Source: Paracyclopina nana
Taxonomy: Eukaryota; Arthropoda; Copepoda; Cyclopoida; Cyclopettidae
Direction: 5' to 3'
DNA length: 64,000 bases
NCBI GenBank assembly: GCA_019096065.1
Contig: JAGUCH010000002.1
Location: 5,158,501-5,222,500, forward strand
Positions within the stretch are counted from its first letter, which is position 1. Every line of letters starts with the position of its first letter. Below the pieces are notes generated by a model, which was given only the letters and a program-made list of their open reading frames with translations, was not told where the DNA came from and ran no database searches. A program made the position numbers and the translations under genes. Positions 11,495 to 23,229 of this stretch are shown here, piece by piece.

Positions 11495-13192
11495 ATGGTA
11501 AAAATTGAGAGCTTAGCCCTTTTGCTCTTCCTGATTCCTTTTTACATTGATTTCAATGGAGCAGCAGCACAGACCAAAGTATTGAGGAGGCGCAAAGTGT
11601 ATGAAACAAAGCCAGAAATCGAGCCATTTGAGTCCGATGCTGATCAAAAAGGATCAAAAGTTGTCGTGAAGAAGGATAGAAATGGACGATGTGAGGTCTT
11701 AGTTTCCCAGTTTCTCACAAATATAAATTAATTTTCTCCCTAGTTTTGAGCCTTTTCACTGTTGTAAGGTTCAGAAATGATTTGTGCGCTACAACTGCTG
11801 GTCATAACGGAACTTGCTACACTCAGTAAGTAATGCTCGATTTGTCGGATTTTATAACTATAATATAATATCTTCATAGGAGCGAATGTCAGCAGAGAGG
11901 TGGAACTGCAGAAGGTTCGTGCGCTGGTGGTTTTGGAGTTTGCTGCTTTTGTAAGTAACAAAACTGTGCTGGCTTTTTTTAACTTGCTTATTTTTATTCA
12001 ACGCTAATTTTAGTTAACTTCTATTGTGGTCGGTCCACTTCAGAAAACTCAACATATTTTACCAACCCTCCAACAGCGCAAAGAATATGCAATTTAATGA
12101 TTAACCGGATGCACAATGATATCTGCCAGGTATGAAGCAGATTACATCAATTTTAATACAGAACTAATTTTTTTTACTAATTTAGATCAGAATTGACTTT
12201 GAGCTTTTTGAGCTAGCACCCCCTGACATCAAAGGTCAATGCACTGTAGACTCAATGATCGTCACAGGTGGAAGCCCAGTTCCTTCCATTTGTGGCTCTA
12301 ACACCGGTCAACATGGTAACTGACTGTCTTGAGTTCAGCCTAGAATTAAGTCTGATTGAGAGTAATTTTTGCAGTAATCTACTCAGTGACCCCTGACAGT
12401 GGACCCAGCCAGGTTTCAGTCATCACAGACACAACAGGCACTCTTGCTGGAGCCAATGTAGCACGAACATGGCGATTTCGAATCCATCAATACGAGTGCA
12501 CAAGTCCTGTTTTAGGTAATTGAAAACTTATATGACAATAGCCCATAATATTAAGTGGTTCATTATGATAAAGCTCCCAGAGGCTGTCTCCAATATTACA
12601 CTGAGGCCTCAGGACAGTTCAAGAGCTTTAATTACAAAGTTGAAGCTCCTGCCAACTTTGGACCAAATCATCTGGCAAACTTGAATTATGCCATTTGCTT
12701 TCGAATTGAAAACGGCTTTTGTGGCATGAGATACAGCCAAGTTGAGTCTGACATCTACTCATTTACCCTCACTGGTGACTCCTCAATGACAAGTTTCACC
12801 AAGCTAGATGTCGCTCAAGTTAAGTATTCAGACTCGGCATGCAGCATAGATTACCTTCACATACCTGGCGGCTCCAAATCAGGAGAATACTTGGATACCC
12901 AATTTTCGAAGGACAGATTTTGCGGACTCACATTGGGCTATTGTGGAGCCTCCAATGCTGCCTCAACCAGTTGTGTTGCAACTGTGGGTCCCGTTATTTG
13001 TAAGCTGCTTTTCCACATTGAAAAATGAGTATTTAGCTAAAATTATTCATTGCAGCTTATGCTAGGCCTTTCATAGTCCGAGTAGTGACCAGTGCCAATG
13101 AAGAAGACGCCACTGCTGGCACCCTCACAGATAAGTCCAATCGTGGGTTTAACCTACTTTATAGCCAACTGCCATGCTCGTCAATAGGATAA
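11495..13192 (+). CDS. Secreted CUB-domain protein 1 (arthropod family)
   Basis: Eight exons: 11495-11690, 11744-11825, 11880-11950, 12014-12129, 12186-12315, 12375-12515, 12574-12999 and 13056-13192. They are all in phase and give 432 aa. The start is chosen at 11495 because of a strong CCACCATGG context directly before a signal peptide (MVKIESLALLLFLIPFYIDF). After a basic linker comes the family signature FTVVRFRNDLC...NGTCYT..EC...GGTAEGSCAGGFGVCCF, then two CUB-like halves with paired cysteines (IRIDFELFELAPP; YAICFRIENGFCGMRYSQ). Function in arthropods is unknown; extracellular binding is likely. A paralogue lies at 23230-30725 with the same exon-1 and exon-2 logic. Upstream in-frame ATGs from 11306 give no signal peptide and are not used. 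Confidence 0.85.
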
Positions 13193-13769
13193 AGTCGTTC
13201 AAAAAGTGATCTTGAAAATGTCACCCAGAGACAAGATGCAAAGCCCTTGATTTCAAAATGCTGCCATAATATAGATGTATATGAATGAAAATAGAATCAC
13301 ATGTACAATTCTAGCCTGAAGTATTCCAGAATGTAGTACTTTTAAGATCTAACTGTGTTGGGTTCCATAAGCATGCAAATCCTTCCATTTAGCATTACAG
13401 GTGTGTCTGAAAAATGCAAAAACAGCGAATGTAGTCACTGGATAATATTCCACTTTTCAATAAGATCTTTATTAAGACTTTCACCGAAACCTTAAAGCAT
13501 TTGTTTTTTGTTTTGTTTTTAAGATTCATCGTTACCAAAACTGGTGCCCAGTTTTGACTTGACAAGTGTAGTAAGTGCTCATGTTTGTGTATCAGCAGGA
13601 AATCAACTTTTAACAATTTGCTTCGCATAACAACAGTAGCTACAATAGATTAGCAATACGCAGTAGCAGTAGTAGTTGGCCTAAAATGCATCCCATTTCA
13701 GTAAATGCCGACGAATAAAGTTGAGGAAACAATAAAAAGGAACAGAAATATAAAAGGAGGACGACACAA
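13193..13769. other. Convergent spacer between CUB gene 1 and PIP5K
   Basis: 3' untranslated or spacer sequence. A minus-strand AATAAA (TTTATT on the plus strand near 13467) could serve PIP5K. No gene or repeat was recognised. Confidence 0.4.
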
Positions 13770-16700
13770 TCATCGATGATAGGTTGACAAATAATCACTA
13801 TGTATATATGACGAGAGAGAGACATCTTGTATAGCAGGATCGAGGACGCCCCCGTTGAAATCACTGAAAAAGTAGTGCAAGTACGTGAAAAACCAAAATC
13901 AAACATACCAAAACAGCTTGACCGCCAAGATTTGGAAATTGCAGAATCTCATCGAAAAAGTAGGCGAACGTGGCGAATGTATTTTAAAACACTTACCATT
14001 TCTGTCTCTTGATAAGAGCAAGTCTCGATGCGCCTTTCTCCGTGGCTTTCAGCGGAATGGTGGTGATATTGGTGAACAGGAGAAGACTGGAAGGGGCTCT
14101 TTCTAAGAGGGGTAGTTGACGAAGAAGTAAAATTGATCCGAGATCCTAGAGATGAACTCGTTCCTCCGTGGTTCGAAATTAACCCGTCTAGCTTGCTAGT
14201 TCGGCCTGAAATTAGGAGAAAATGACATATCTCCATTTGGCCACAAAAAACAACAAAAACATAAAAACGCATGCAGAAAGTAAAGAAGCTTAATTATGTA
14301 GGGATAATTAGGAGATTGAACTAAAAACAGCAGTGCAGGGCAAACATGGAAGATTAGCTATGGGTGACGTAACAACAACGAAAATCACACCAGAACTAAC
14401 CAGGATGATCAACACTCGCTCTGCCAAGACTTCCAGACATGGTTGACTCAGTGTAAGATGGAGTTCCTTCAGTCCAAGTATTTAGGCTAGAAGTTCCAAT
14501 AGATAAGTGAGAAGGAGTAGCGTGATTTGTTGGACTCTTTTCATATTCTGAATCATGAAGGGACCCAAAGCTGTCAAAAGAAGGATTGTTTTGTTGTTTT
14601 TATCCATGTTCAATGAAAGCTCTGATCTAAAGTTGCAGATGTAGCAGCTAGGGCAATTCATGATTGCAGTCCCAAAGCTAAAGCAACTACAATGCGGAAG
14701 CCACAAGCGTGATAGCGCTTATTCGCTATCAGCGGACAAGGTGCAGCAAAGAAAATATGGCTAATGATGAGCAATGGCAAGCAGGATGATGAATATGTAC
14801 TTTATAGTATGAAATGTCGTCACTCACCTGGAATGGTTGTAGCTAGAATGTTGAAGCTCATCCTGGCGTTTGTGCTTGGGTTTCCCGCCATACTTTGAAG
14901 AACTTGGAGCCTCCATGGAGTGTGACTGCTCTCCAACGCTGCTGTCATTGTCATCGTACACTGCAGATGACCCAGGCACTACATCAGGTCTAGCGCTTCC
15001 TGCAAAACGAGCAAGAGCGATGTCAAAAATAGGGAGCCTCATATTTTAAGAAGCGAGAGTGGTCTCGAAGATCTGCTACATTTATTTCAATCTGAAAGCC
15101 AACTTAGTCGTGAGACATGCGATGAGGATAAATGGCCTCGCTTGCTTGATAACTCAAAAAACTCAAGCGCTACATCTAATTAATAACAAAGCAAAAAAAA
15201 CAGGGTTGAGTAAAGGAGCCCCATAGTCCAGCTAGGGAAGAGACCGGATGGGGTCGTCAGTTTTTGAACACCAGAAAAAACGGATAAATAAAAAAACGAG
15301 GGAAACGCAAGCAAGAGAAATCGAGTAAAAGGGGGTTTGCCACTTCTAGGAAGTGAATAGTTAAGAGGAAGAAATAGGTTTAGTAGTTAACCTCTGCCGC
15401 CAATGAGATATGCCTCGCTGGCAGTGGCTGCAGCAAAGGATGCCACTTGATCAATTGGCCTTCGAGGGGACCGAGGAGGCACTGGGGGTGGGACCCTTTT
15501 GGACGATCCCACTGGTCGATCCCACAAAACAGCAGGAATGTTAAGAGTTTCAAGATTGCTGCCAGACTGCATTGCAGAATTGGGAGGGGGAGGACTCTCC
15601 GTAGACCTGCTTGCCTCCGAAAAAGCTACCGATTTGCCCTCGCAGACACCACCACCACCGCAGCTGTTTTCAAATGTCTCGAAAGTGGTGACCTCTTTCT
15701 CGAGGCCGCCATTATTAGGCGGTGACTGCGCAGCAGCCCGCAGCGTTTTGGTCACAACGCCGATGGCGGCAGCACCACGAAGTTGTCCAAGCTCTGAAAA
15801 GGTCACAATTGGTTGGCCTGAGGACACCGTGGGAAAAACCGTAACCGAAGTGCCTAAATGGGGAGTGAAACAAGAGCACTCACCGTTGCCATGTGAAGGT
15901 TGGCTGGCCGCAGCAGAAGTGGAGGCTACTGCACCTGGTAATTCGCTGGAGGCTGCTGCCCCCGGAGAAGTCAACACTGCCTCTCCTTGACTGTCATTAT
16001 GCCCCGGTTTCCGTACTGACTCACGTTTGCCTCTTTTGCTCGGCGAATGCTTCAGCGCTGAAAAACGAGTAGGATATAAGCATTGAACGCGTCAATAAGA
16101 GCTCACTCGAGAGGGATATGTAACTTGAACGAAAGAGAGCTTCAAAAGAGCAAGTGTGTAACGAAATGTGGAACTTTAAAAATATCAATACTCGGTCTTC
16201 AGACGAGGAAAGCAATATCGAAAACGCTCCTTACAAATAGCGGTAGATTTCCTTTATAAAACTGCGTGCTTCAGTTTAGGCGCACAGTTGAATTATATGG
16301 CATGCTGCTTATTATTATGTACATTTAAGAGGGTTCGAGCATCGTGTTTTTGGGTGTGTTTTTGTTGGTGAATAGTGTCGAATGAAACACAGTGTGTTTT
16401 CCATACCTATTAGGCTCGACACAATAGATCGAAATTTCCGGTGAGTGCCTGATACTTCGGGAAGATCCACTAAACATGAGGAGCAAGCACGAGAAAAAGG
16501 GATAATGATGATAGAAAATGCTGTTGGAGAAACTTGCCTGAACGCCGTTAGCTCATTGTTAAAAAAGCAATTTCACAGTCATGCGACAGTTTGCTAAACC
16601 ACTAAAGTTGTGCAAAGCGGATATATCAAGTAATTTTAGAACTCTTGAGGGTCGGTTTAACCCTTGTTCATAATTTTTTTTCGTTTTCAAATTGGTAGTT

Positions 16701-18708
16701 ATAGTAAAAAAGGGGGGTTTGGCATTATTAAAATATCCGTTTTATGTATGTCCTACCCTTGAAGAACAAAATGTCGCATGCAGTAAGGTTAACATTTTCG
16801 TTTGAAACCTCCCAAGAACAAAAAGGACATAACACCAGAATTGATGGAGAGACACGAAACACCGAATTCATGGTTACATTAATTATGGGGGATATGATGA
16901 TAATTTGTAGCAGCATTATGAGCGAAGATAAAAATAGGCTTACGTGATGGAATTTTCTTGAAAACCTTGTCAGCCATAAAGTCCAGAAAACGGTGGGCAT
17001 AAAATGCTGGTCGGTGCACTGACACGGTATCCTAGAAGAAGAGGGAAACGTCACCCCGGATAATCATATGAAGCGAGGTCCTAATCTTTGACAGACGTAG
17101 AACAAATGACCAAGCGAACCAGAAAAAGATTGAGATGATGGGTGCTTACTGCATCGTGAATGATTGCTTTGAACGTGTGCTCCAGCTTTTTACGCATACG
17201 ATAACTCTGAAGGATGTCGATGATACCAAGGTAAAGTAACAACCTCTCCCCTTTGTGGTTCCTTGCGGGTATTCCACCGGGCCTGCAATCGGAAGCGTGA
17301 ATTCATGCATCGAAAGTTGAAGTCAGAAACAAGGAACTCACGGCAAATGGTCTTGCTCGTCAATGGGCTCTGTCTGAGCCTGGATTGATTCCATAGGAGT
17401 GGACCGGTTGACCAGCTTCTGTTTGTTCGCGTAGCGCTGCATTTTCCTTTCAGCCTCCCGCCGAGCTTGCTCTCTGGTCGGACTCACTCCGCCAGAGCTT
17501 TCCTACAATGACAACAGTGTCAGTATAGTATATCCATTTACTTCGAAAGCCATTAAGCCATCTCACCGCCTCCTCTTTCGCTGCCTGGTCCAGATTGTGG
17601 ATGCCGATGAGCAAACTGTAGTCCATGATTCTAAAGCTCTCTAGCACGCGGCAATCCCTACGCATAGTGGTGACCAGTGCATTGTACGTTTCAGCCTCGA
17701 GCATCAGGCCTTCGGGTAGAAGATCCATAAAGTCCAGGTCCTTGAAAGTAGGAGAGGACTTGGCGCGTTCGTGCTTGTTGGCCTGCAACGATTTTTCATT
17801 TATACATATGACAGCTGGCGATAGCAGCAGTTCATTATGCACATGGCATACAGTGGGTATATACAATTACCTTGCGTTTGTAAGTCGATCCTTTGAGGTC
17901 GAACTTCAGATGCATCTTGATATTGGAAGGCAGGAGATTGTTCATGACGATGATTCGGATGTTCTTCTGGTTGCACTGGTACATATACATGCCGAAGAAC
18001 TTAGGTAGCAACGTGTGTGGGTTCTGGTTAAGGTTCATGTAGTAGCCAGGCAGAAGCTTCTGCAGAAACTCTGCCTCCTTGTGCTGCACAGTCTTCAGGA
18101 TGAATTCGTCATCGTATGTCAAGTAGAAGATGGAGCCAGAGGCGCCAGGGTTGCTGAGCTCGCGCATGGCTTGACTGCACAACGACACCAAAAAGTCATC
18201 TCTTTGGATGCCAAAGAGGTTGAGGAAGTAGCGGAAAGCCAAGGGCGCGTACGTGCGGAAGGTGTACTCGCTGAACGGATGTGCGGGCGTCTGGGATGAC
18301 CCGTTCTTCGGAAAATGCGTCGTTTCCACAGTCAAAAAGTCCTGCATGAGCAAGTCGCGATCGTCGTACTTGTTCAGTGCACCAATGGCATGCCCGATGC
18401 CCAACTGAATAGATCCCATCAACTGGTTCGTTGTCACCTTTTTGTACGATACCTCACCATTCTCGTTCACGCGCCTGTGCCCGATTTTTCGCTCCTTGTC
18501 CATCGCAGCAGCGGCGGCGGCCCCGGAGGCGGCCCCCGCTGGTACGGGCTGCTTCGACCTCGAGTGCCTCGAATCTGGAAAAACAAGTGTCATGCACAAA
18601 CACGACTTTTTGAAGCTGGTAATAGCTCAACTTACCGTCATCGGGGGTGATCCCGACAGTGGGGTTCAGGCTCTCAACGCCCTTGCTGTTTGGCATGGCG
18701 GCCGCCAT
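13770..18708 (-). CDS. PIP5K1: Type I phosphatidylinositol 4-phosphate 5-kinase, ~12 exons
   Basis: Makes PI(4,5)P2 from PI4P at the plasma membrane. Catalytic exons: 18708-18636, 18574-17871, 17782-17567, 17502-17342, 17282-17150 and 17031-16944. Visible family motifs are [33 protein letters not shown], [20 protein letters not shown] (here [11 protein letters not shown]), [47 protein letters not shown], the [27 protein letters not shown] activation segment (read in two parts), and [11 protein letters not shown] then FKKIPS. The C-terminal regulatory tail is in exons 16057-15884, 15853-15392, 14999-14828, 14486-14401 and 14205-13997, rich in Ser, Pro and Gly. The last acceptor, at 13863, gives an immediate TGA after exon 14205-13997 (826 aa). 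Joined straight to exon 14999-14828 it gives a different 30-residue tail ending at 13770 (~758 aa). An alanine run lies at residues ~40-48. Confidence 0.93.
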
Positions 18709-19503
18709 AGAAATTCACGCGCGTGATCCCTGCAAGTGTTTTCCTGGTCTTTTCGGCCTCATATGTGCGACAGCAGCAGCAGAAACGGCCTCGATTACGG
18801 CTAGAGAGTCAGTAGTCATCTGACTCCCCTCTCTGCAAAAAGAGAAAGCCCTCGGCGCTCTTCTTCGGCTTCCAATGAATTTTCACACTTTCGCAGTATC
18901 AGCGGCAGAATGAAATGACCAAAAAACAAGCCTGTCACACTTGTCATAAGCTAGATGAATTTCAAAAATGAAAAATTGTTGTTTCAGACTGGGTTGTCGT
19001 CATCCGCTCCCATCGCTGCTAGTGCATATGTAACCTTGATCTCCCAACCAAATATGATCTCCCAACAGACCGAATTGAAAAGTCGAGCTGAGAATATTTC
19101 AACTACGAGGTGGGCGGCTGTTAGCTTGCCATAGGGCAAGAGCCTTAAAACTCTACATCGTGTACTTTGACGAGTTTGAAAATTCTTCTAAAAGAAATTG
19201 GTAGCTTTTTTTAAGACATCACAATAAATTGTTTGCTTAATTAATAACTATTCTTTGAGACTGCAACGTTTCTTTTCAGCTACCCATGCGAAGATAATTT
19301 TTTGAAAAACTTAGAAAAATGGCTTCGTTTGCTTGAAAGCCTCATTTAGCTTGACGAACGATTGATAAGGGCTCACAGTTTCGAGATTGAGATACTTTCA
19401 ATCCACCATCATCTGCTCTTGCATACAAGTGTTGTAGTTATTTCAAATTTTATTTTCTTAATCGTTAGCTCTAGCTAGTGGCGTTTTTTAAGTTTTCATC
19501 CCC
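18709..19503. promoter_or_regulatory. Divergent intergenic region, presumed shared promoter of PIP5K and KCTD5/inc
   Basis: A 795 bp spacer between two head-to-head start codons, so it must hold both promoters unless untranslated exons lie elsewhere. The PIP5K-proximal part is GC-richer and carries several CAG/CTG runs. I saw no clear TATA box, and no motif was scored. Confidence 0.4.
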
Positions 19504-20221
19504 ATGACCACCTCCGAGCCGGCTGAAAATGGTGGAGCCTCCCAGAAATTGGCCTCGTTGTCTTCGTGGGTGCGGCTAAATGTTGGCGGCACCGTCTTCG
19601 CAACTACAAGGACGACCCTAGCCAAAGACCCCAACTCGTTTCTATGCAGGGTGTGCAGAGCTGACGATGATCTCGAATCGCACAAAGATGACACAGGTGC
19701 CTATCTCATTGACCGAGATCCTACTTACTTTGGGCCTGTCCTCAATTATCTACGTCACGGGAAGCTGGTATTGGACAAAAACGTCAATGAGCAGGGTGTA
19801 CTAGAGGAAGCCGAATTCTACAACATAACAGGGCTGATATTGCTGCTAAAGGAGCGCATCAAGCTGCGTCGAGGTAGCAATCAAATGAACGGTGGTGGAG
19901 ATGACGGCGGCCGTAAACACATTTATCGAGTCCTGCAATGCCACGAAGATGAGCTCACCAATTTGGTGTCAACGATGAGCGACGGATGGAAATTTGAACA
20001 GCTCATCAACATCGGCTCTCAGTACACGTATGGCAACGAGGATCATGCAGAATTCCTCTGTGTGGTCTCGCGTGAATACACATCCAACTCGGATGTTCCT
20101 GAGCCAGAACATACCGATCGAGCCAAAGTAAAACAAGCAAAAACACCATATTAATCTGCTGATGAATTTTAATTTTTCTTTGTCTTTTCAGGTCCTTCAG
20201 CAGATTGGATCAAGAATGTGA
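19504..20221 (+). CDS. inc: KCTD2/5/17 family BTB protein, Cullin-3 adaptor (insomniac homologue)
   Basis: Two exons, 19504-20127 and 20192-20221, 217 aa. A BTB/T1 domain occupies residues ~22-120 ([48 protein letters not shown]). The KCTD5-type C-terminal domain follows ([44 protein letters not shown]). The ten-codon last exon ends LQQIGSRM, matching the conserved GSRM end of KCTD5, which confirms the splice. The family forms pentamers that recruit Cullin-3 to substrates; in Drosophila the homologue insomniac controls sleep. Length and both ends fit the family closely. Confidence 0.92.
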
Positions 20222-21936
20222 TGCTTCGTGTGCTTTCTAAATGGAAAAGTGAATACTCCGTTAAAGTCTAAAAAGTTTTGCAAAGATATTGATGAGTGTA
20301 CTTTTTGGTAATGCGTCTGTTAAGATCATCTGTCTACCTTTGAAATACTATTTCATACTGCCTGTTAACTGTTTTTTCCCCTTTGACTCTATCATGCCTT
20401 TAAGTCGACATAAGAAGGCCCGTCTGGCTAACAATGAAGTTACTCTTGAAAGTCATAAGTTCGTCTGAAAAATGATAAGTGATTGGGTCTAAAATCTGGT
20501 CTTAGTCTGAGGTCCCAATATCGGCAGAGATATCAATAGATTTTTAGCTTCCGACCACCTTTAGGGCCCAAAACGATCACTTTTTCAGGGGTGCCGTCAC
20601 TAAGGCCTAAAATGAGGTAGGTTTTAGGATCCAAAATATTGGTGGATTTTAAGATCTAGCAAAGTGGATTTTAAAGCCAACACTTTTCTGGATCTGGATT
20701 GAAAAAAATATTTTGAGTTTTATGTGGGTTATAAGATCTGAAGAAAAAGGTTTTAAGATCTAACAGCCACAAAAATAGAAAGCTACAAGGAATTGCGAGT
20801 TTTCTTTCACTTTTCATTTTAAACTAACTTTACAGAACTAAAAGATCTGAATAACAGTCAGCTTGATTTAAAAAGCATAGTATAAAGAGGTGATGTTTTT
20901 CAATGTAGATCTTAAAACCCAGATGGTTAGGTCTTAACATCCGACTATTAGGCTTTAGAATCCAAATCTTTAGATCTTGATACCCAGAGCAAAAAAAGTG
21001 TAGGCTTTAAAATCCACCATGATTTTAGATCCTAAAAACTACCCCTATTTTAGGCCTTAGTGACTTCTCCCCCTTTTCAGACCATTTTAAAAACGGCCGA
21101 AACTCACCCAATGTATGCATGAAATGTCTCTTTTTCTACTATAAAATATTTTTAGGTAAAGTTTGGTGCCAAAAATGGAGATCAATTCTTAATCAGAATT
21201 TTTATTTTAATGTCCCAGCTCTTAGCAAAATGCAGACTGATTCACCAGAAGCCATTGCACATCTAGGTTTTTTGTTTCTTCAGAGATCAAGCTTTTTAAC
21301 TAGATTTTCTCGGCTAAGACAGGTCCTAAAAGGAAAAATGAGAATGTTTTAGAATTTGGCTTCTGTCCACAATTTGCCTATAGCTAGTTATTGGTCATTT
21401 TCAAAATAGATGATAGATCACTTATTCGACCACCAATTGTTTTCCCCGGCCAAATCAAGACAATAACGGCCACTTTCATCGTTTCCGATCACCGTTGAAA
21501 ATACGTTGATAACTCTGGATATCGATATAAGGTGATTTCAAAATGAAAGGTGGGATAATTTACAGAAAACGCCAAAATTTGACATTACTAGCGGAAAAGT
21601 GTACCGAAAGGCAACTTTTTTGTTTGCAGATAAGCTGCACAATTTTTGAGGCATACTTATCATTCAAAATTATCGTTCAATGAGAGGCAACTAGCATTAG
21701 ACGAGAAGATGCGAGATCCATTCGGAAGATTTCATAATTAATTTTTAGATTATGTGAATGAAGTGATGAGTCAGATTAGGTTTTAAAAAATCCTTCCGTT
21801 TATTCCATTGATTCGGACTATTTCGAAATTCCTGCTACTGCTGCTACAAAGCAAATTAATGGCCAGAATTGAAAGAAGAAAGTTGTGATTGTTATCAATG
21901 CAAAAGTGACCAAATCGTGCTCCAAATTAATTATCG
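20222..21936. other. Intergenic region with fold-back element, KCTD5 3' side to RAB40
   Basis: Holds the 3' UTR of KCTD5/inc, the fold-back element at 20575-21085 and the RAB40 upstream region. No other gene was recognised; ORFs here lack domains. Confidence 0.4.
20575..21085. repeat. Fold-back (inverted-repeat) element, ~510 bp
   Basis: Left arm near 20595-20655 (GTCACTAAGGCCTAAAATGA...GGTGGATTTTAA) matches the reverse complement of 21003-21065 (GTCACTAAGGCCTAAAATAG...GGTGGATTTTAA) at roughly 85 percent by eye. The interior is also full of degenerate copies of TTTTAGATC/TTTTAAGATCT on both strands. No coding capacity is visible, so it is probably a non-autonomous DNA transposon. Confidence 0.7.
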
Positions 21937-23126
21937 ATGCCTACAACGACGTCAGAGGGCGATCAAGCTCTCATTTGTGATCCAAGAAACGAGGACGTCT
22001 CGAGGGTAGCTTCGGCTTCCATGATAGACCTCGACATTACCGACGACCTCGACGACGCCAGCAACTACTACGCACCCTCGCCGAGTTGCCTTCGAACTCC
22101 ACCGGTTGTGAGCAGGGGAGCCGCAGCACTCGCTGCTAGCACACCTAAAACAGAGTCCAACGAGTCCCTGCCCATACTGAATCACAAGCCCTACGATTAC
22201 CTGCTCAAAGTCTTGCTCGTCGGTGATAGTGATGTTGGTAAGCAAGAGATTCTCGCTGGACTTGAGGACGGAACAACCGACTCGCCATTTTGCTCCAGCT
22301 CGTCTGGAGCAGCGTATAAGACGACAACGATCCTCATCGATGGGAAACGAGTGAAGCTGCAGCTATGGGACACGAGTGGCCAAGGCAGATTTTGCACCAT
22401 CATACGATCTTACTCACGCGGCGCACAAGGAATTCTCCTGGTTTATGACATCACCAACAAGTGGTCATTTGAAGGCATTGATCGGTGGCTCAAAGAAGTC
22501 GACCAGGTAAAATTAAATTTTAGCTCGCCTGTTTCCATATGATAATAGCTGTTTCTGGACGTAGCATGCCCCTGGCATCCCCAAGGTTCTGGTCGGTAAT
22601 CGGCTGCATTTGGCTTTCAAAAGGCAGGTAGATCAGGCTGAGGCTGAGACCTATGCCGAGAAAAACACTATGGGCTTTTATGAGGTTTCCCCGCTGGTAA
22701 ACTTCAACATTTCCGAGACTTTTGTCGAGCTGGCCAGGATGGCGCTCAAACGAAATGGCATGGAGAGGCTTTGGCGCTCTAACAAAGGTAAATATTTTAT
22801 CAATATTGCAGTCATCATTGCTCTTTTCCTACCCTTGAACCACTTTTGCAGTAACGTCCCTGTACGAAATGTGCGCGCACACAATCGTCAAACAAACGAC
22901 AGTTTACGGCATCGAAAGGCTTCCCTTGCCTCCTGGTATTAAAGAGAATCTCAAGTCCTATGCCTTAACCAATTATTCGACTTTATTGAGACATCCAGGC
23001 GGTGCTCCTCAGTACAAGTCTCTCAAGAAACGACACAAATATCGTACCAAGACCTTGCAGACTCCTGCTGATGCAGCCAAGACCGATTGTGCCAGCGTGA
23101 GTCGCAGATCTTGCGTTATTTCCTAA
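21937..23126 (+). CDS. RAB40: RAB40 small GTPase with SOCS box
   Basis: Exons 21937-22506, 22565-22787 and 22852-23126 are in phase, 355 aa. GTPase motifs are G1 GDSDVGK, G3 WDTSGQGRF (the RAB40-type SGQ instead of AGQ) and the G4 variant [14 protein letters not shown]. The SOCS box lies in exon 3 ([30 protein letters not shown]), so it should act as a Cullin-5 E3 substrate receptor. The end CVIS fits a prenylation CaaX box. Vertebrate RAB40 proteins are ~280 aa. Here an extra ~85 residues precede the GTPase fold (acidic then Pro/Ser/Ala-rich), unless a downstream ATG such as the one near codon 29 is used. Confidence 0.93.
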
Positions 23127-23229
23127 CAATAATTGCCATTCCATAATGAATCTTTTCCAAAGCACATCATTCTGTCTAAAAATCAAATATACAGTTACTT
23201 TTTATTACATCAATGAAAATTCAACTCGT

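Noticed and set aside
15499-15990. Long plus-strand ORFs opposite the PIP5K tail, and similar ones opposite SON at 36694-37155
   Set aside because: They are antisense shadows of biased coding sequence, without domains or initiation context.
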